This document shows, one piece after another, positions 12,341-18,192 of a stretch of DNA of 18,192 nucleotides (position 1 is its first letter; the number at the start of each line of letters is the position of its first letter). Made by a program: the position numbers and the translations under genes. The notes under the pieces were generated by a model that made no database searches, was not told where the DNA came from, and saw nothing but the letters and a program-made list of their open reading frames with translations. Source of the stretch: Candidatus Nomurabacteria bacterium (GTDB lineage: Bacteria; Patescibacteriota; Minisyncoccia; Phycocordibacterales; UBA9973); NCBI GenBank assembly GCA_023267415.1, contig JAHFNM010000015.1, positions 1 through 18,192 on the forward strand. Direction: 5' to 3'.

Positions 12341-13502
12341 ATAGCGCCATGTTTCCTTGAGCCAAGAATTTTTTCGAAGTGACCGGGGCCGACTTGCCGA
12401 AATATCCGGCGATGCCGATCATGATGGCATTGTCGGTGGTGAGTTCTTTTGATGGGAAGGATACGGAAAGTCCTTCGGCGCACGCCTCGCCTTCGAGGCG
12501 TGCGCGAAGCTCTGCATTTGCAGACACGCCGCCTCCTACAATAATGTTTTTTGCCTTATATTTTTTTGCGGCTGCCAGCGTCTTTTTGATCAATACATCC
12601 ACGACTGCATCTTCAAATTCGCGGGCGATCTCTATCTTCATTTTTTCATCAGGCGTTCCATTGTCGCGGATAAAATATAGTACGGCCGTCTTAAGCCCAG
12701 AGAAAGAAAAATCAAAATCCTTCGTATGGATCATCGGACGAGGCAACGAGACCGTCGTCTGCTCCTTTCCACTCACCAGGTGAGGGGAGGTTCGAGATTG
12801 TGATGCTAAGCGTGAAATTTGTGGTCCGCCTGGATATGGCAGTTCAAGCATGCGAGCCACTTTGTCGAAAGCTTCTCCGGCTGCATCGTCGCGAGTCTGG
12901 CCGACAAGCTTGTACGAGCCGAATTTTTTGATAAGTACGAGTTCGGTATGCCCGCCTGATACCAAAAGCGAAATGGCGGGGTACGAGCTATTTTCTATGC
13001 TAAAAGTAGAGCTCTTTTCTTCGGGAAAAACAGAGAGGATATGTCCTTCCATATGGTTGACCGGTACGAGCGGAATGTCCCAGGCGATTGCGAGCGCCTT
13101 TGCAAAATTGATCCCGACCCAAAGGGCGGGTTCGAGTCCGGGGCCGACGGTCACAACGATGCGGTCGAACTTTGGCTTTTTGATCCCCGAAAGCATTTCA
13201 AGAAAAGGTTTGACCATTTCTTGCTCTCGCGTCAAAAGATTTCGGATTTTTGATTCTATTTTTAACGGCGTGTTTTTGGTGGGTTTGAACAATTCTGCTT
13301 TTTTTAGTGCAGCTGCAAAAAGCGGAACAATATTGCGAGAGTGTTCACGTTTGGCCATTGCAGGAAAAACCCCGCCGTATTGCTGGTGGAGCGCAATTTG
13401 CGAAGCCACTTCGTGCGCTTCGATCTTACATTTTTTGCCAGTGACCGAAAGAATGGCGATAGCCGTCTCGTCACAGCTGGTTTCGATTGCCAGTATTCTC
13501 AT
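12339..13502 (-). CDS. tsaD: tRNA N6-threonylcarbamoyladenosine transferase TsaD (387 aa)
   Basis: Transfers the threonylcarbamoyl group to A37 of ANN-decoding tRNAs (t6A). Family blocks: AIETSCDETA at the start, VGPGLEPALWVG, the metal-binding NHMEGH (His150, His154), VSGGHTEL, DDAAGEAFDKVARML, FDFSFSGLKT, GGGVSANAELR and TTDNAIMIG (Asp357, third metal ligand). It is about 50 residues longer than E. coli TsaD; most of the extra lies at about 70-112 (lysine-rich). A second extra piece, SPHLVSGKEQ at about 239-248, is encoded by a palindrome-containing segment (12762-12791). A 16-bp bulged hairpin (12473-12509) lies in the ELRARLEGEACAEG region. The ATG is two bases after the murA stop, so the genes form an operon; the pairing looks like housekeeping grouping. 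Confidence 0.96.
   Translation of the reverse strand: MRILAIETSCDETAIAILSVTGKKCKIEAHEVASQIALHQQYGGVFPAMAKREHSRNIVPLFAAALKKAELFKPTKNTPLKIESKIRNLLTREQEMVKPFLEMLSGIKKPKFDRIVVTVGPGLEPALWVGINFAKALAIAWDIPLVPVNHMEGHILSVFPEEKSSTFSIENSSYPAISLLVSGGHTELVLIKKFGSYKLVGQTRDDAAGEAFDKVARMLELPYPGGPQISRLASQSRTSPHLVSGKEQTTVSLPRPMIHTKDFDFSFSGLKTAVLYFIRDNGTPDEKMKIEIAREFEDAVVDVLIKKTLAAAKKYKAKNIIVGGGVSANAELRARLEGEACAEGLSVSFPSKELTTDNAIMIGIAGYFGKSAPVTSKKFLAQGNMAL
12473..12509. repeat. Long hairpin inside tsaD
   Basis: GCGCACGCCTCG (12478-12489) pairs perfectly with CGAGGCGTGCGC (12494-12505) around CCTT; CTTC (12473-12476) and GAAG (12506-12509) extend the stem after a one-base bulge. The encoded region has normal family length. 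Confidence 0.75.
12762..12791 (-). repeat. Palindrome-containing segment in frame in tsaD
   Basis: CTCACC (12772-12777) and GGTGAG (12779-12784) are inverted arms around one base, with weaker complementarity outside (CTCC/GGAG). It encodes SPHLVSGKEQ, similar in style to SPHPDPLLSKERG in the msrA insertion, and replaces a short loop in TsaD relatives. Confidence 0.5.
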
Positions 13503-13504
13503 AG

Positions 13505-15034
13505 CTACATTCCTCTTACTACTTTGATCTTTGCGCCAAGGGCGTTTAGTCGCTCAGCGATCTCTTCATACCCGCGCGTAATGGAATAGACGTTGCGAAG
13601 CATGGAAACGCCTTCTGCTGCGAGCATGGCGATCAGTATCACTGCGCTCGGTCGAAGTGCTGGAGGGCAGACGATCTGCGCTCCTTTGAGTTTTGTCGGT
13701 CCTTCGATGAATGCGCGATGAGGGTCGACGAGGCGAATGTTCGCGCCGAGTTTGTTGAGTTCGGTAAAGTAGATGGCTCGATTTTCCCATGTCCAGTCAT
13801 GGATTAGAGTCGTGCCTTTTGCCATCGTTGCGATCGGAACAAAGAAGGGAAGGTTGTCGTTCTGCATTCCGGGGAACGGCTGTGCATGCAGCTTGTCGAG
13901 CGGAGCGATCAGTTTTTTTGCAGGGAATACCGTGATGTCGCGGAGGAGTGTGCGCCCGTTGTTTGAAGCGTATGATTTGCTCATTTTGAATGTCACACCC
14001 ATCTGGCGTAATTTTTCGATTTCGAGTTCGATGAATTCGATAGGGCAGTGCGTGACGGTAAGCGTGGATTTTGTGACGATACCTGCGGTGAGGAAGAACA
14101 TAGATTCGATCGGATCCTCGCTGTTCCAGTGCTCGATGGTTTCGTTGATATTCTCTCTGCCATGTACGACGAGTGTTGTCGTGCCGATGCCTTCGATAGT
14201 GACTCCCATCTTCTCGATCAGGAAGCACACATCCTGCACCTGGTAGTTTGGCGGAGCAAAGCGAATGACGCTCTTTCCGGGAGTGCCGGCTGCAGCGATG
14301 ATCATGGCGATGGCTCCGGTGTCACTGGATTCGTACAAGACGAATTCTGCAGGCTTGAGTTTTGTGTGAGAGATAGAGTAGGTGTTCTCCAGTGTCTTGA
14401 TCTTCACGCCAAGTTTGCCGAGGCCGTACTTATGCGCGGCGATAGTGCGTTCGCCCATCTTGCATCCGCCGGAGTGGGGGAATGCGAAATGCTTTGACCA
14501 GTGGATGAGTGCGCCGACAAATGTGAACGAGCGCGTCATGCGAGCCGATTCCAAATTCATTTTGTCGAACGAGAGCTCCTTTGGAGGAACGATCTCGAGC
14601 GTGTCTTTTTCCATCCAGCGCACGGATACGCCAAGGCTCTCCATGATCTCAATATAGCGGGAGACTTCTTCAATATGTGGAATGCCGTGGAGAATTGTCT
14701 TGCCTCGGTTGAGGAGTGTCGCGCAGAGCATGTTGACCGCGCCGTTCTTTGAATAATTTGTGCGAACGGATCCGGAGAGTGGGCGACCGCCGGTGATCTC
14801 GAAGTCGATGCTTTTTGAAAGAGAGAGGATCTGGTGGCCGAGGAGCTCGCTCACTTTTGCGAGCTGAGCGATCGTCAGGTTTTGTTCGCCGGCTTCCATG
14901 CGGGCGATGGCGCTCTGTGCCGAGCCGAGTGCGCTCGCCAACTCGGCTTGGGTCATTCCGCGCTCTTCGCGCAGGTTCTTGATGAATGTGCCGATCTTTT
15001 CTTGGTCGTTCTTCTTGGTGTTTGCTTTTGCCAT
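13505..15034 (-). CDS. murA: MurA (UDP-GlcNAc enolpyruvyltransferase) with N-terminal XRE-type HTH (509 aa)
   Basis: MurA catalyses the first committed step of peptidoglycan synthesis, moving enolpyruvate from PEP to UDP-GlcNAc. Residues ~13-70 are an XRE/Cro-type helix-turn-helix (FIKNLREERGMTQAELASAL...SAIARMEAGEQNLTIAQLAKVSELLG). The enzyme domain runs from about 75 to the end. Active-site residues can be matched to E. coli: Lys96-Asn97 (K22-N23), Cys191 in GGCKMGE (C115), Asp393 (D305, same distance before the ENR motif) and Arg461 (R397). The protein is about 90 residues longer than E. coli MurA, mostly because of the HTH. It is divergent from murB over a 42-base spacer with a palindrome, and tsaD follows two bases after its stop. 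The HTH suggests DNA binding, perhaps at its own promoter; that is inference. Confidence 0.95.
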   Translation of the reverse strand: MAKANTKKNDQEKIGTFIKNLREERGMTQAELASALGSAQSAIARMEAGEQNLTIAQLAKVSELLGHQILSLSKSIDFEITGGRPLSGSVRTNYSKNGAVNMLCATLLNRGKTILHGIPHIEEVSRYIEIMESLGVSVRWMEKDTLEIVPPKELSFDKMNLESARMTRSFTFVGALIHWSKHFAFPHSGGCKMGERTIAAHKYGLGKLGVKIKTLENTYSISHTKLKPAEFVLYESSDTGAIAMIIAAAGTPGKSVIRFAPPNYQVQDVCFLIEKMGVTIEGIGTTTLVVHGRENINETIEHWNSEDPIESMFFLTAGIVTKSTLTVTHCPIEFIELEIEKLRQMGVTFKMSKSYASNNGRTLLRDITVFPAKKLIAPLDKLHAQPFPGMQNDNLPFFVPIATMAKGTTLIHDWTWENRAIYFTELNKLGANIRLVDPHRAFIEGPTKLKGAQIVCPPALRPSAVILIAMLAAEGVSMLRNVYSITRGYEEIAERLNALGAKIKVVRGM

Positions 15035-15050
15035 ATGCTATTTACCAGAA

Positions 15051-15068
15051 TATCTCATATATGATATA
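15051..15068. promoter_or_regulatory. Palindrome between murA and murB, candidate operator
   Basis: TCATATATGA (15055-15064) is a perfect palindrome; TAT on the left and ATA on the right continue it after one mismatch. It overlaps the murB -10 box. It could be the target of the HTH on MurA, but such AT-rich palindromes also arise by chance near promoters. Confidence 0.4.
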
Positions 15069-15070
15069 TT
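15062..15070 (+). promoter_or_regulatory. Extended -10 placing a leaderless start at murB
   Basis: TGATATATT (TATATT at 15065-15070) is followed by exactly six bases and the ATG at 15077, the same sequence and spacing as before 7989. Confidence 0.6.
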
Positions 15071-15076
15071 TGCAAT

Positions 15077-16105
15077 ATGGCAATAATCCGCACATCTGCA
15101 GTTCCGCTCACAAGCATTTCCACATTTCGCATGGGCGGCACGGTCGCCGAAATGGCCCTTGTTGAAAGCGAACAAGACCTGCAAGAGCTCTTCGCATCAA
15201 TGCCGGCCGACAGAAAATGGATCGTGATCGGCGGAGGATCGAACGTGGTCTTTCCTGATGGTGATTCCGACATTCTCGTCATTCGCTTCGCACCCGCAGA
15301 CATTCGCTTCGAGAAGATCGATGAGGACACCACTCATCTCATCGCTCCAGCAGGCGCAGTCTGGGATTCGGTGGTTGCTTTTGCTGTAGAGCACGGTCTC
15401 TCCGGCATCGAGGCACTTTCGGCTATTCCAGGAAGCGTTGGAGCCACTCCAATCCAGAATGTGGGGGCATATGGAGTTGAAACAAGCGACGTCTTCCACA
15501 GTTTGCGCGCATTTGATGTGACGACCAATGAATTCGTTTCTTTCTCCAAGGACGATTGTCGCTTCGGCTACCGCGACAGTATCTTCAAGCATGAAGGCAA
15601 AAAGCGCTTCGTTATCACCGAGGTCTCTTACGCGCTCTCCACAGATGAGCCGAATGTTCCGCAGTATCCCGGTGTGGCCGATTATCTCGCCTCGCAAAGC
15701 ATCACACGCGCATCGCTCTCCGATATTCGAAACGCCATCATTCATATCCGAAGCACCAAGCTGCCCGATCCGCGAGAGATCGCATCTGTTGGATCGTTTT
15801 TCAAGAACGCCATCGTTCCGCGCATAGATGCGGAAAAATTAAAAGCAGAGTATCCCACGCTCGCCGTCTTTCCCATAAACGAATCACTCAGCAAGGTGGG
15901 TGCTGGGTCTTTGATCGACACTGCCGGCCTCAAAGGCAAGCGGTTCGGGACCATATCAGTTTACAAAAACAATGCACTTGTCCTGGTCAATGAAGGGGGA
16001 GCCACTCGAGAGGAATTGAAGAATGTGGTGGAAATGATCATCGGCGAAGTACAGAAAAAATTTGGCATCACGCTTGAGCCCGAGCCAGAATTGCTGGAAT
16101 TCTAA
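15077..16105 (+). CDS. murB: UDP-N-acetylenolpyruvoylglucosamine reductase MurB (342 aa)
   Basis: FAD-dependent reductase that turns the MurA product into UDP-MurNAc. FAD-binding blocks IGGGSNVVF (51-59) and IPGSVGATPIQNVGAYG (117-133) are clear. Catalytic residues fit: Tyr165-Arg166 in FGYRDS, Ser240 in SVGSFFKN, and a Glu in the EPEPELL end (335-339). The loop containing Tyr165 makes it the E. coli-type (type I) MurB, whose length (342 aa) it also matches. It is divergent from murA with a 42-base spacer; a leaderless start is predicted. The next gene begins one base after its stop, forming a two-gene unit. Confidence 0.96.
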   Translation: MAIIRTSAVPLTSISTFRMGGTVAEMALVESEQDLQELFASMPADRKWIVIGGGSNVVFPDGDSDILVIRFAPADIRFEKIDEDTTHLIAPAGAVWDSVVAFAVEHGLSGIEALSAIPGSVGATPIQNVGAYGVETSDVFHSLRAFDVTTNEFVSFSKDDCRFGYRDSIFKHEGKKRFVITEVSYALSTDEPNVPQYPGVADYLASQSITRASLSDIRNAIIHIRSTKLPDPREIASVGSFFKNAIVPRIDAEKLKAEYPTLAVFPINESLSKVGAGSLIDTAGLKGKRFGTISVYKNNALVLVNEGGATREELKNVVEMIIGEVQKKFGITLEPEPELLEF

Positions 16106-16106
16106 T

Positions 16107-16340
16107 ATGGAACAATCACACATAAACAATCCCCTACAGGGAAAAACACTCGAAATGATTTTGACAAAACTTGTCGAAGTATATGGCTTTGAAGAGCTCG
16201 GCGAGCGGATCCGGATCAATTGCTTCGTGACCGATCCGAGCATTAAATCAAGCTTGACGTTCCTGCGCAAGACTCCATGGGCGAGGAAGAAAGTAGAGGA
16301 TCTATATCTATACTCGCAGAGGAAGGGGATGATTGACTAA
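16107..16340 (+). CDS. VF530-family (DUF2132) small DNA-binding-like protein (77 aa)
   Basis: Matches the VF530 family by its blocks NPLQGKTLEMILTKLVEVYGF, IRINCF, DPSIKSSLTFLRKTPWARKKVEDLY. The family is a compact helical fold thought to bind DNA, with no settled function. The ATG at 16107 is one base after the murB stop, so translation is probably coupled; an upstream in-frame start would lie inside murB. The association with murB is not expected from function and may only be operon sharing. Its stop codon overlaps the -35 box of the next gene's promoter. Confidence 0.9.
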   Translation: MEQSHINNPLQGKTLEMILTKLVEVYGFEELGERIRINCFVTDPSIKSSLTFLRKTPWARKKVEDLYLYSQRKGMID

Positions 16341-16360
16341 ATATATATTTGTGATATAAA
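16333..16360 (+). promoter_or_regulatory. Promoter of the secreted protein gene at 16408
   Basis: TTGACT (16333-16338) overlaps the end of the VF530 gene; TGATATAAA (TATAAA at 16355-16360, extended -10) follows after a 16-base spacer. The leader would be about 40 bases. Confidence 0.65.
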
Positions 16361-16407
16361 TAGAAAAACTGGAATATCCCAGAGAATTAACTTAAAAATA
16401 TTTGTGC

Positions 16408-16785
16408 ATGAAAAATATTCTTTTAATCTCGATTATCTCCTTTTTCTTATCTACGCAGACTGCGATGGGGCAAATCTTGAAAACATTAGTACACTCTGGT
16501 CCAAGTCATGCTTTGCCTGATGAGGTATATCTTGGAAATACCTTTGCTAAGAGAAACGAATTAACCGCTACCGATTGGAACGGCAAAGAGTTGCCGATTT
16601 CGAGCAAACCTGACCTTTCTTCGTATGGGTACAGGTGGATACGGCTCTGTGATACCGGGTATGGTGCAGATGGCCATATTATCTCCGGGGCATTTGGCGT
16701 TTTTGTAAAAAAGACTGAATTGAACGAACGACTGGGGGATCACACTACGGTAAGAAAAAAAGCAGTGCTTCAAAGGAGCAAATAG
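16408..16785 (+). CDS. Secreted hypothetical protein, possibly SH3-like (125 aa)
   Basis: Not firmly recognised. Residues 1-22 form a Sec signal peptide (MKNILLISIISFFLSTQTAMG). The mature part has a short beta-rich pattern (YRWIRLCDTGYGADGHIISGAFGVFVKKTEL) that recalls bacterial SH3-like domains, in which a strand with Trp is followed by a Gly-rich turn and a hydrophobic strand. The C-terminus is basic. The ATG at 16408 is used; a TTG two codons earlier is in frame. It has its own promoter and a terminator (16812-16839). If it is SH3-like it may bind cell wall or surface polymers; that is speculative. Confidence 0.65.
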   Translation: MKNILLISIISFFLSTQTAMGQILKTLVHSGPSHALPDEVYLGNTFAKRNELTATDWNGKELPISSKPDLSSYGYRWIRLCDTGYGADGHIISGAFGVFVKKTELNERLGDHTTVRKKAVLQRSK

Positions 16786-16811
16786 TAGCTTGTGAGAGCT
16801 ACGTAAATCAT

Positions 16812-16839
16812 AAAACCACGCCTTTCGGTGTGGTTTTTT
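16812..16839 (+). terminator. Terminator after the secreted protein gene
   Basis: AAAACCACGCC (16812-16822) pairs with GGTGTGGTTTT (16827-16837, one G-U pair) around TTTC; the T-tract is 16834-16839. Confidence 0.85.
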
Positions 16840-16845
16840 ATATGA

Positions 16846-16873
16846 TTGACTTTTTTACTATATATAGTATAGT
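16846..16873 (+). promoter_or_regulatory. Promoter of the gene at 16890
   Basis: TTGACT (16846-16851) and TATAGT (16868-16873) are separated by 16 bases. Initiation near 16880 leaves a leader of about ten bases. Confidence 0.65.
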
Positions 16874-16889
16874 TAAGAAAAATATATAT

Positions 16890-17354
16890 ATGAGTAAGAT
16901 ACTCTCAATTCACTCGAAAGGGTATGGAATTGATGCCGTTTTCGGGAGGTACGATAAGAATGAATTCGAAAATTCCTTTGTAGTATATGATCTTGATCCG
17001 AGCATGGATTGCGATCATGATGATGAGGACACAGAGCCAGTTTTGTTTGATATGTATGAATTCGCTTGCGCGGGTAAGTTTCAGACAGTTCAGCTTGAAA
17101 TGTTTGAAGAAAAAAAACAAACATTTGAGTTCTTTTTTACGAATAAGAACCAGATAAAGGAGGTGTTTTTAGATCACCCAAAACTTTTTTCGCCAGGCAT
17201 ACAATGTGTGTTTCCGTATCGGGACACGCTAAATCAAAGATCCTACCAGGTCTTGGTCGGAAAGATAAAAAATGGATGGGCGATGCAATACCTTCCAGGC
17301 TGGAACGATTCGGGGTTTCCGGCGAACTCGCGATTTTTCGTAAAACAGTTGTAA
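16890..17354 (+). CDS. Hypothetical cytoplasmic protein (154 aa)
   Basis: Not recognised. No membrane segment or signal peptide. There is an acidic stretch (DLDPSMDCDHDDEDTEP, about 35-51) and a Phe/Lys-rich middle (MFEEKKQTFEFFFTNKNQIKE). The C-terminal third is aromatic and beta-like (WAMQYLPGWNDSGF). The ATG at 16890 is chosen because a frame starting at 16830 runs through the preceding terminator and promoter. No Shine-Dalgarno. It is bounded by its own promoter and terminator. Codon and base use is more AT-rich than in the metabolic genes to its left, suggesting an accessory gene. Confidence 0.6.
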   Translation: MSKILSIHSKGYGIDAVFGRYDKNEFENSFVVYDLDPSMDCDHDDEDTEPVLFDMYEFACAGKFQTVQLEMFEEKKQTFEFFFTNKNQIKEVFLDHPKLFSPGIQCVFPYRDTLNQRSYQVLVGKIKNGWAMQYLPGWNDSGFPANSRFFVKQL

Positions 17355-17372
17355 AAAAAAGTAAAAAACTAG

Positions 17373-17401
17373 AAAAAGTCGCAATTCGTTTGCGGCTTTT
17401 T
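17373..17401 (+). terminator. Terminator after the gene at 16890
   Basis: GTCGCAA (17378-17384) pairs with TTGCGGC (17390-17396, one G-U pair) around TTCGT, with A-rich sequence on the left and five T (17397-17401) on the right. Confidence 0.75.
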
Positions 17402-17409
17402 ATTTTCTT

Positions 17410-17432
17410 AAAAAGAAGGAGTCGCTGTCCTT
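17410..17432 (-). terminator. Weak terminator after tRNA-Val on the minus strand
   Basis: On the minus strand AAGGA (17432-17428) pairs with TCCTT (17420-17416) around a 7-base loop, followed by C and five T. The stem is short. Confidence 0.4.
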
Positions 17433-17437
17433 TAAGG

Positions 17438-17510
17438 TGCGCGATAGAGGATTCGAACCTCTGACCCTCCCCACGTCAAGGGGATGCTCTACCAACTGAG
17501 CTAACCGCGC
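17438..17510 (-). tRNA. tRNA-Val (GAC anticodon)
   Basis: Read on the minus strand, a complete 73-base cloverleaf is present. The acceptor GCGCGGT pairs with ATCGCGC (one G-U); the D arm has GCTC/GAGC with a TTGG loop. The anticodon stem TCCCC/GGGGA encloses TTGACGT, anticodon GAC (valine). The T arm is AGAGG-TTCGAAT-CCTCT. The discriminator base is A. The genome then reads CC followed by T, so the full CCA is not encoded. A promoter with extended -10 lies upstream. Confidence 0.95.
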
Positions 17511-17521
17511 AATGCCCACAT

Positions 17522-17550
17522 AGATTAGCAAAATAAGGCTTTTTCGGCAA
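17522..17550 (-). promoter_or_regulatory. Promoter of tRNA-Val
   Basis: On the minus strand TTGCCG (17550-17545) and TGCTAATCT (TAATCT at 17527-17522, extended -10) are separated by 17 bases, ending about 11 bases before the tRNA. Confidence 0.6.
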
Positions 17551-17554
17551 CCCA

Positions 17555-17588
17555 TTGACTTGACTTTTTGTTTGTTTTGTGATAATAT
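17555..17588 (+). promoter_or_regulatory. Promoter of the gene at 17636
   Basis: Two overlapping TTGACT boxes (17555-17560 and 17560-17565) precede an AT-rich -10 region (GATAAT 17581-17586 or TAATAT 17583-17588). With the second box and TAATAT the spacer is 17 bases. The leader would be about 40 bases. Confidence 0.55.
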
Positions 17589-17635
17589 ACTTCTTGAGAC
17601 AAGGTATTTAATTCACAATATTAAATATATTCCTT

Positions 17636-18079
17636 ATGCCAAGAACATTGTTTTTGACTCCGCTTAACGATGAAACCCTCATCAATTATTTTTGCAACGG
17701 CGTTATTCCGTTTATCGCGACAAACGACCTGCAGAAATCCTTACTCTATTTACCGGTCGATGAATCGGTTTTAGAAAAATCAGCATTCTTTGCCTTAGGC
17801 GACGATACGAATAAGCAACTGTTTGCCGATTTGTGCCAAACAATCGATAAAACAACCGAAGACTGTGCCGTCTGCGTGATGAGTGAGCTTACCTTTAAGC
17901 ACATCGTCCGCAATGATGCGCAATGGGTATTCGAGTTTATGCTCCCGGGGTTTGAGGTGATTCTTACTAGTTTTATTCCCGAAGAATATTACTGTAATGG
18001 ATCGCTCCTTCAGTTCAACAGAAAAGAAATATCTTTTCATGTGGTTGGACAGAAGGATTCATACACCCATGCAGCGTGA
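17636..18079 (+). CDS. Hypothetical cytoplasmic protein (147 aa)
   Basis: Not recognised. A soluble mixed alpha/beta sequence, beginning MPRTLFLTPLNDETL, without signal peptide or membrane segment. It contains five cysteines (one in the N-terminal FCNG, one in LCQT, two in DCAVCVM, one in YYCNG) and several acidic-aromatic turns (IPEEYY). No catalytic motif is seen. The ATG is the first in frame after the promoter at 17555-17588, and a terminator follows at 18099-18131. Base use is AT-rich like its left-hand neighbours. No function is proposed. Confidence 0.6.
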   Translation: MPRTLFLTPLNDETLINYFCNGVIPFIATNDLQKSLLYLPVDESVLEKSAFFALGDDTNKQLFADLCQTIDKTTEDCAVCVMSELTFKHIVRNDAQWVFEFMLPGFEVILTSFIPEEYYCNGSLLQFNRKEISFHVVGQKDSYTHAA

Positions 18080-18098
18080 TATAAGATGTGACTAAACT

Positions 18099-18131
18099 AA
18101 ACAGCCAGTCCTTAACGGATTGGCTGTTTTT
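18099..18131 (+). terminator. Terminator after the gene at 17636
   Basis: ACAGCCAGTCC (18101-18111) pairs with GGATTGGCTGT (18117-18127, one G-U pair) around TTAAC, followed by a T-tract. Nothing recognisable lies in the remaining 61 bases to the end of the window. Confidence 0.85.
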
Positions 18132-18192
18132 AATTTGGGAGAGGAGGAGATTTGGTCACGAATCACTAAGTCTACTCGGGTGAATACACCCT

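Noticed and set aside
13505..15034. Loss of the catalytic Asp (E. coli D305) in MurA
   Set aside because: At first FPGMQND looked unlike FPTDMQ, but counting from the conserved ENR motif places Asp393 exactly at the D305 position.
1..18192. CRISPR array, integrase or complete insertion sequence
   Set aside because: No regularly spaced direct repeats, no transposase or recombinase-like protein, and no terminal repeats flanking a gene were seen.
18132..18192. A further gene or tRNA at the right edge
   Set aside because: The 61 bases after the last terminator show no cloverleaf or reading frame that can be supported.

Overview
The window looks like a chromosomal segment of a Candidate Phyla Radiation (Patescibacteria) bacterium, most likely of the Parcubacteria group. 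This is inference from gene content: a PIF1-type helicase with a C-terminal helix-turn-helix, zinc-ribbon membrane proteins, a DUF5654 membrane protein, a VF530-family protein, a valyl-tRNA synthetase without the usual C-terminal arm, and a MurA carrying an N-terminal HTH. TGA is a genuine stop here (genes ending at 782 and 7451), so the code is the standard bacterial one, not the UGA-Gly code of Gracilibacteria/Absconditabacteria. Shine-Dalgarno sequences are almost absent. Many first genes instead have a -10 box, often an extended TGnTATAnT, placed so that transcription would begin at or within a few bases of the start codon.

Layout. 1-782: two small membrane-protein genes, the first behind a strong promoter and a long perfect hairpin. 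783-1053: non-coding, with two terminator-like hairpins. 1054-2817: PIF1-like helicase. 2818-3040: intergenic with a possible gene remnant on the minus strand. 3041-5880: operon of two zinc-ribbon, membrane-anchored proteins (the second a trypsin/HtrA-like protease) followed by msrA. 5925-7451: a small secreted protein and a Y-family DNA polymerase, transcribed divergently across a palindrome. 7494-8537: three small genes of unknown or family-level function. 8583-12014 (minus): hsp20, a PrsW-like intramembrane protease, valS. 12110-12310: small unknown gene. 12339-15034 (minus): tsaD and murA (HTH fusion). 15077-16340: murB and a VF530 gene, divergent from murA. 16341-18192: AT-richer region with a secreted protein, two unknown proteins and tRNA-Val(GAC) on the minus strand.

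Functional links. murA and murB, the two committed steps of peptidoglycan precursor synthesis, are transcribed divergently from a 42-bp spacer holding a palindrome; the DNA-binding domain on MurA makes feedback control of both genes plausible. The 3041-5880 operon and the hsp20/prsW genes suggest envelope and protein-quality functions. tsaD (tRNA t6A), valS and tRNA-Val are translation genes.

Second theme: short palindromic elements occur not only between genes but in frame inside genes. The clearest is a 30-31 bp element present once inside the helicase gene and once, inverted, between two small genes. A different palindrome is inserted in frame in msrA, and similar ones lie in tsaD, the helicase and the Y-family polymerase.
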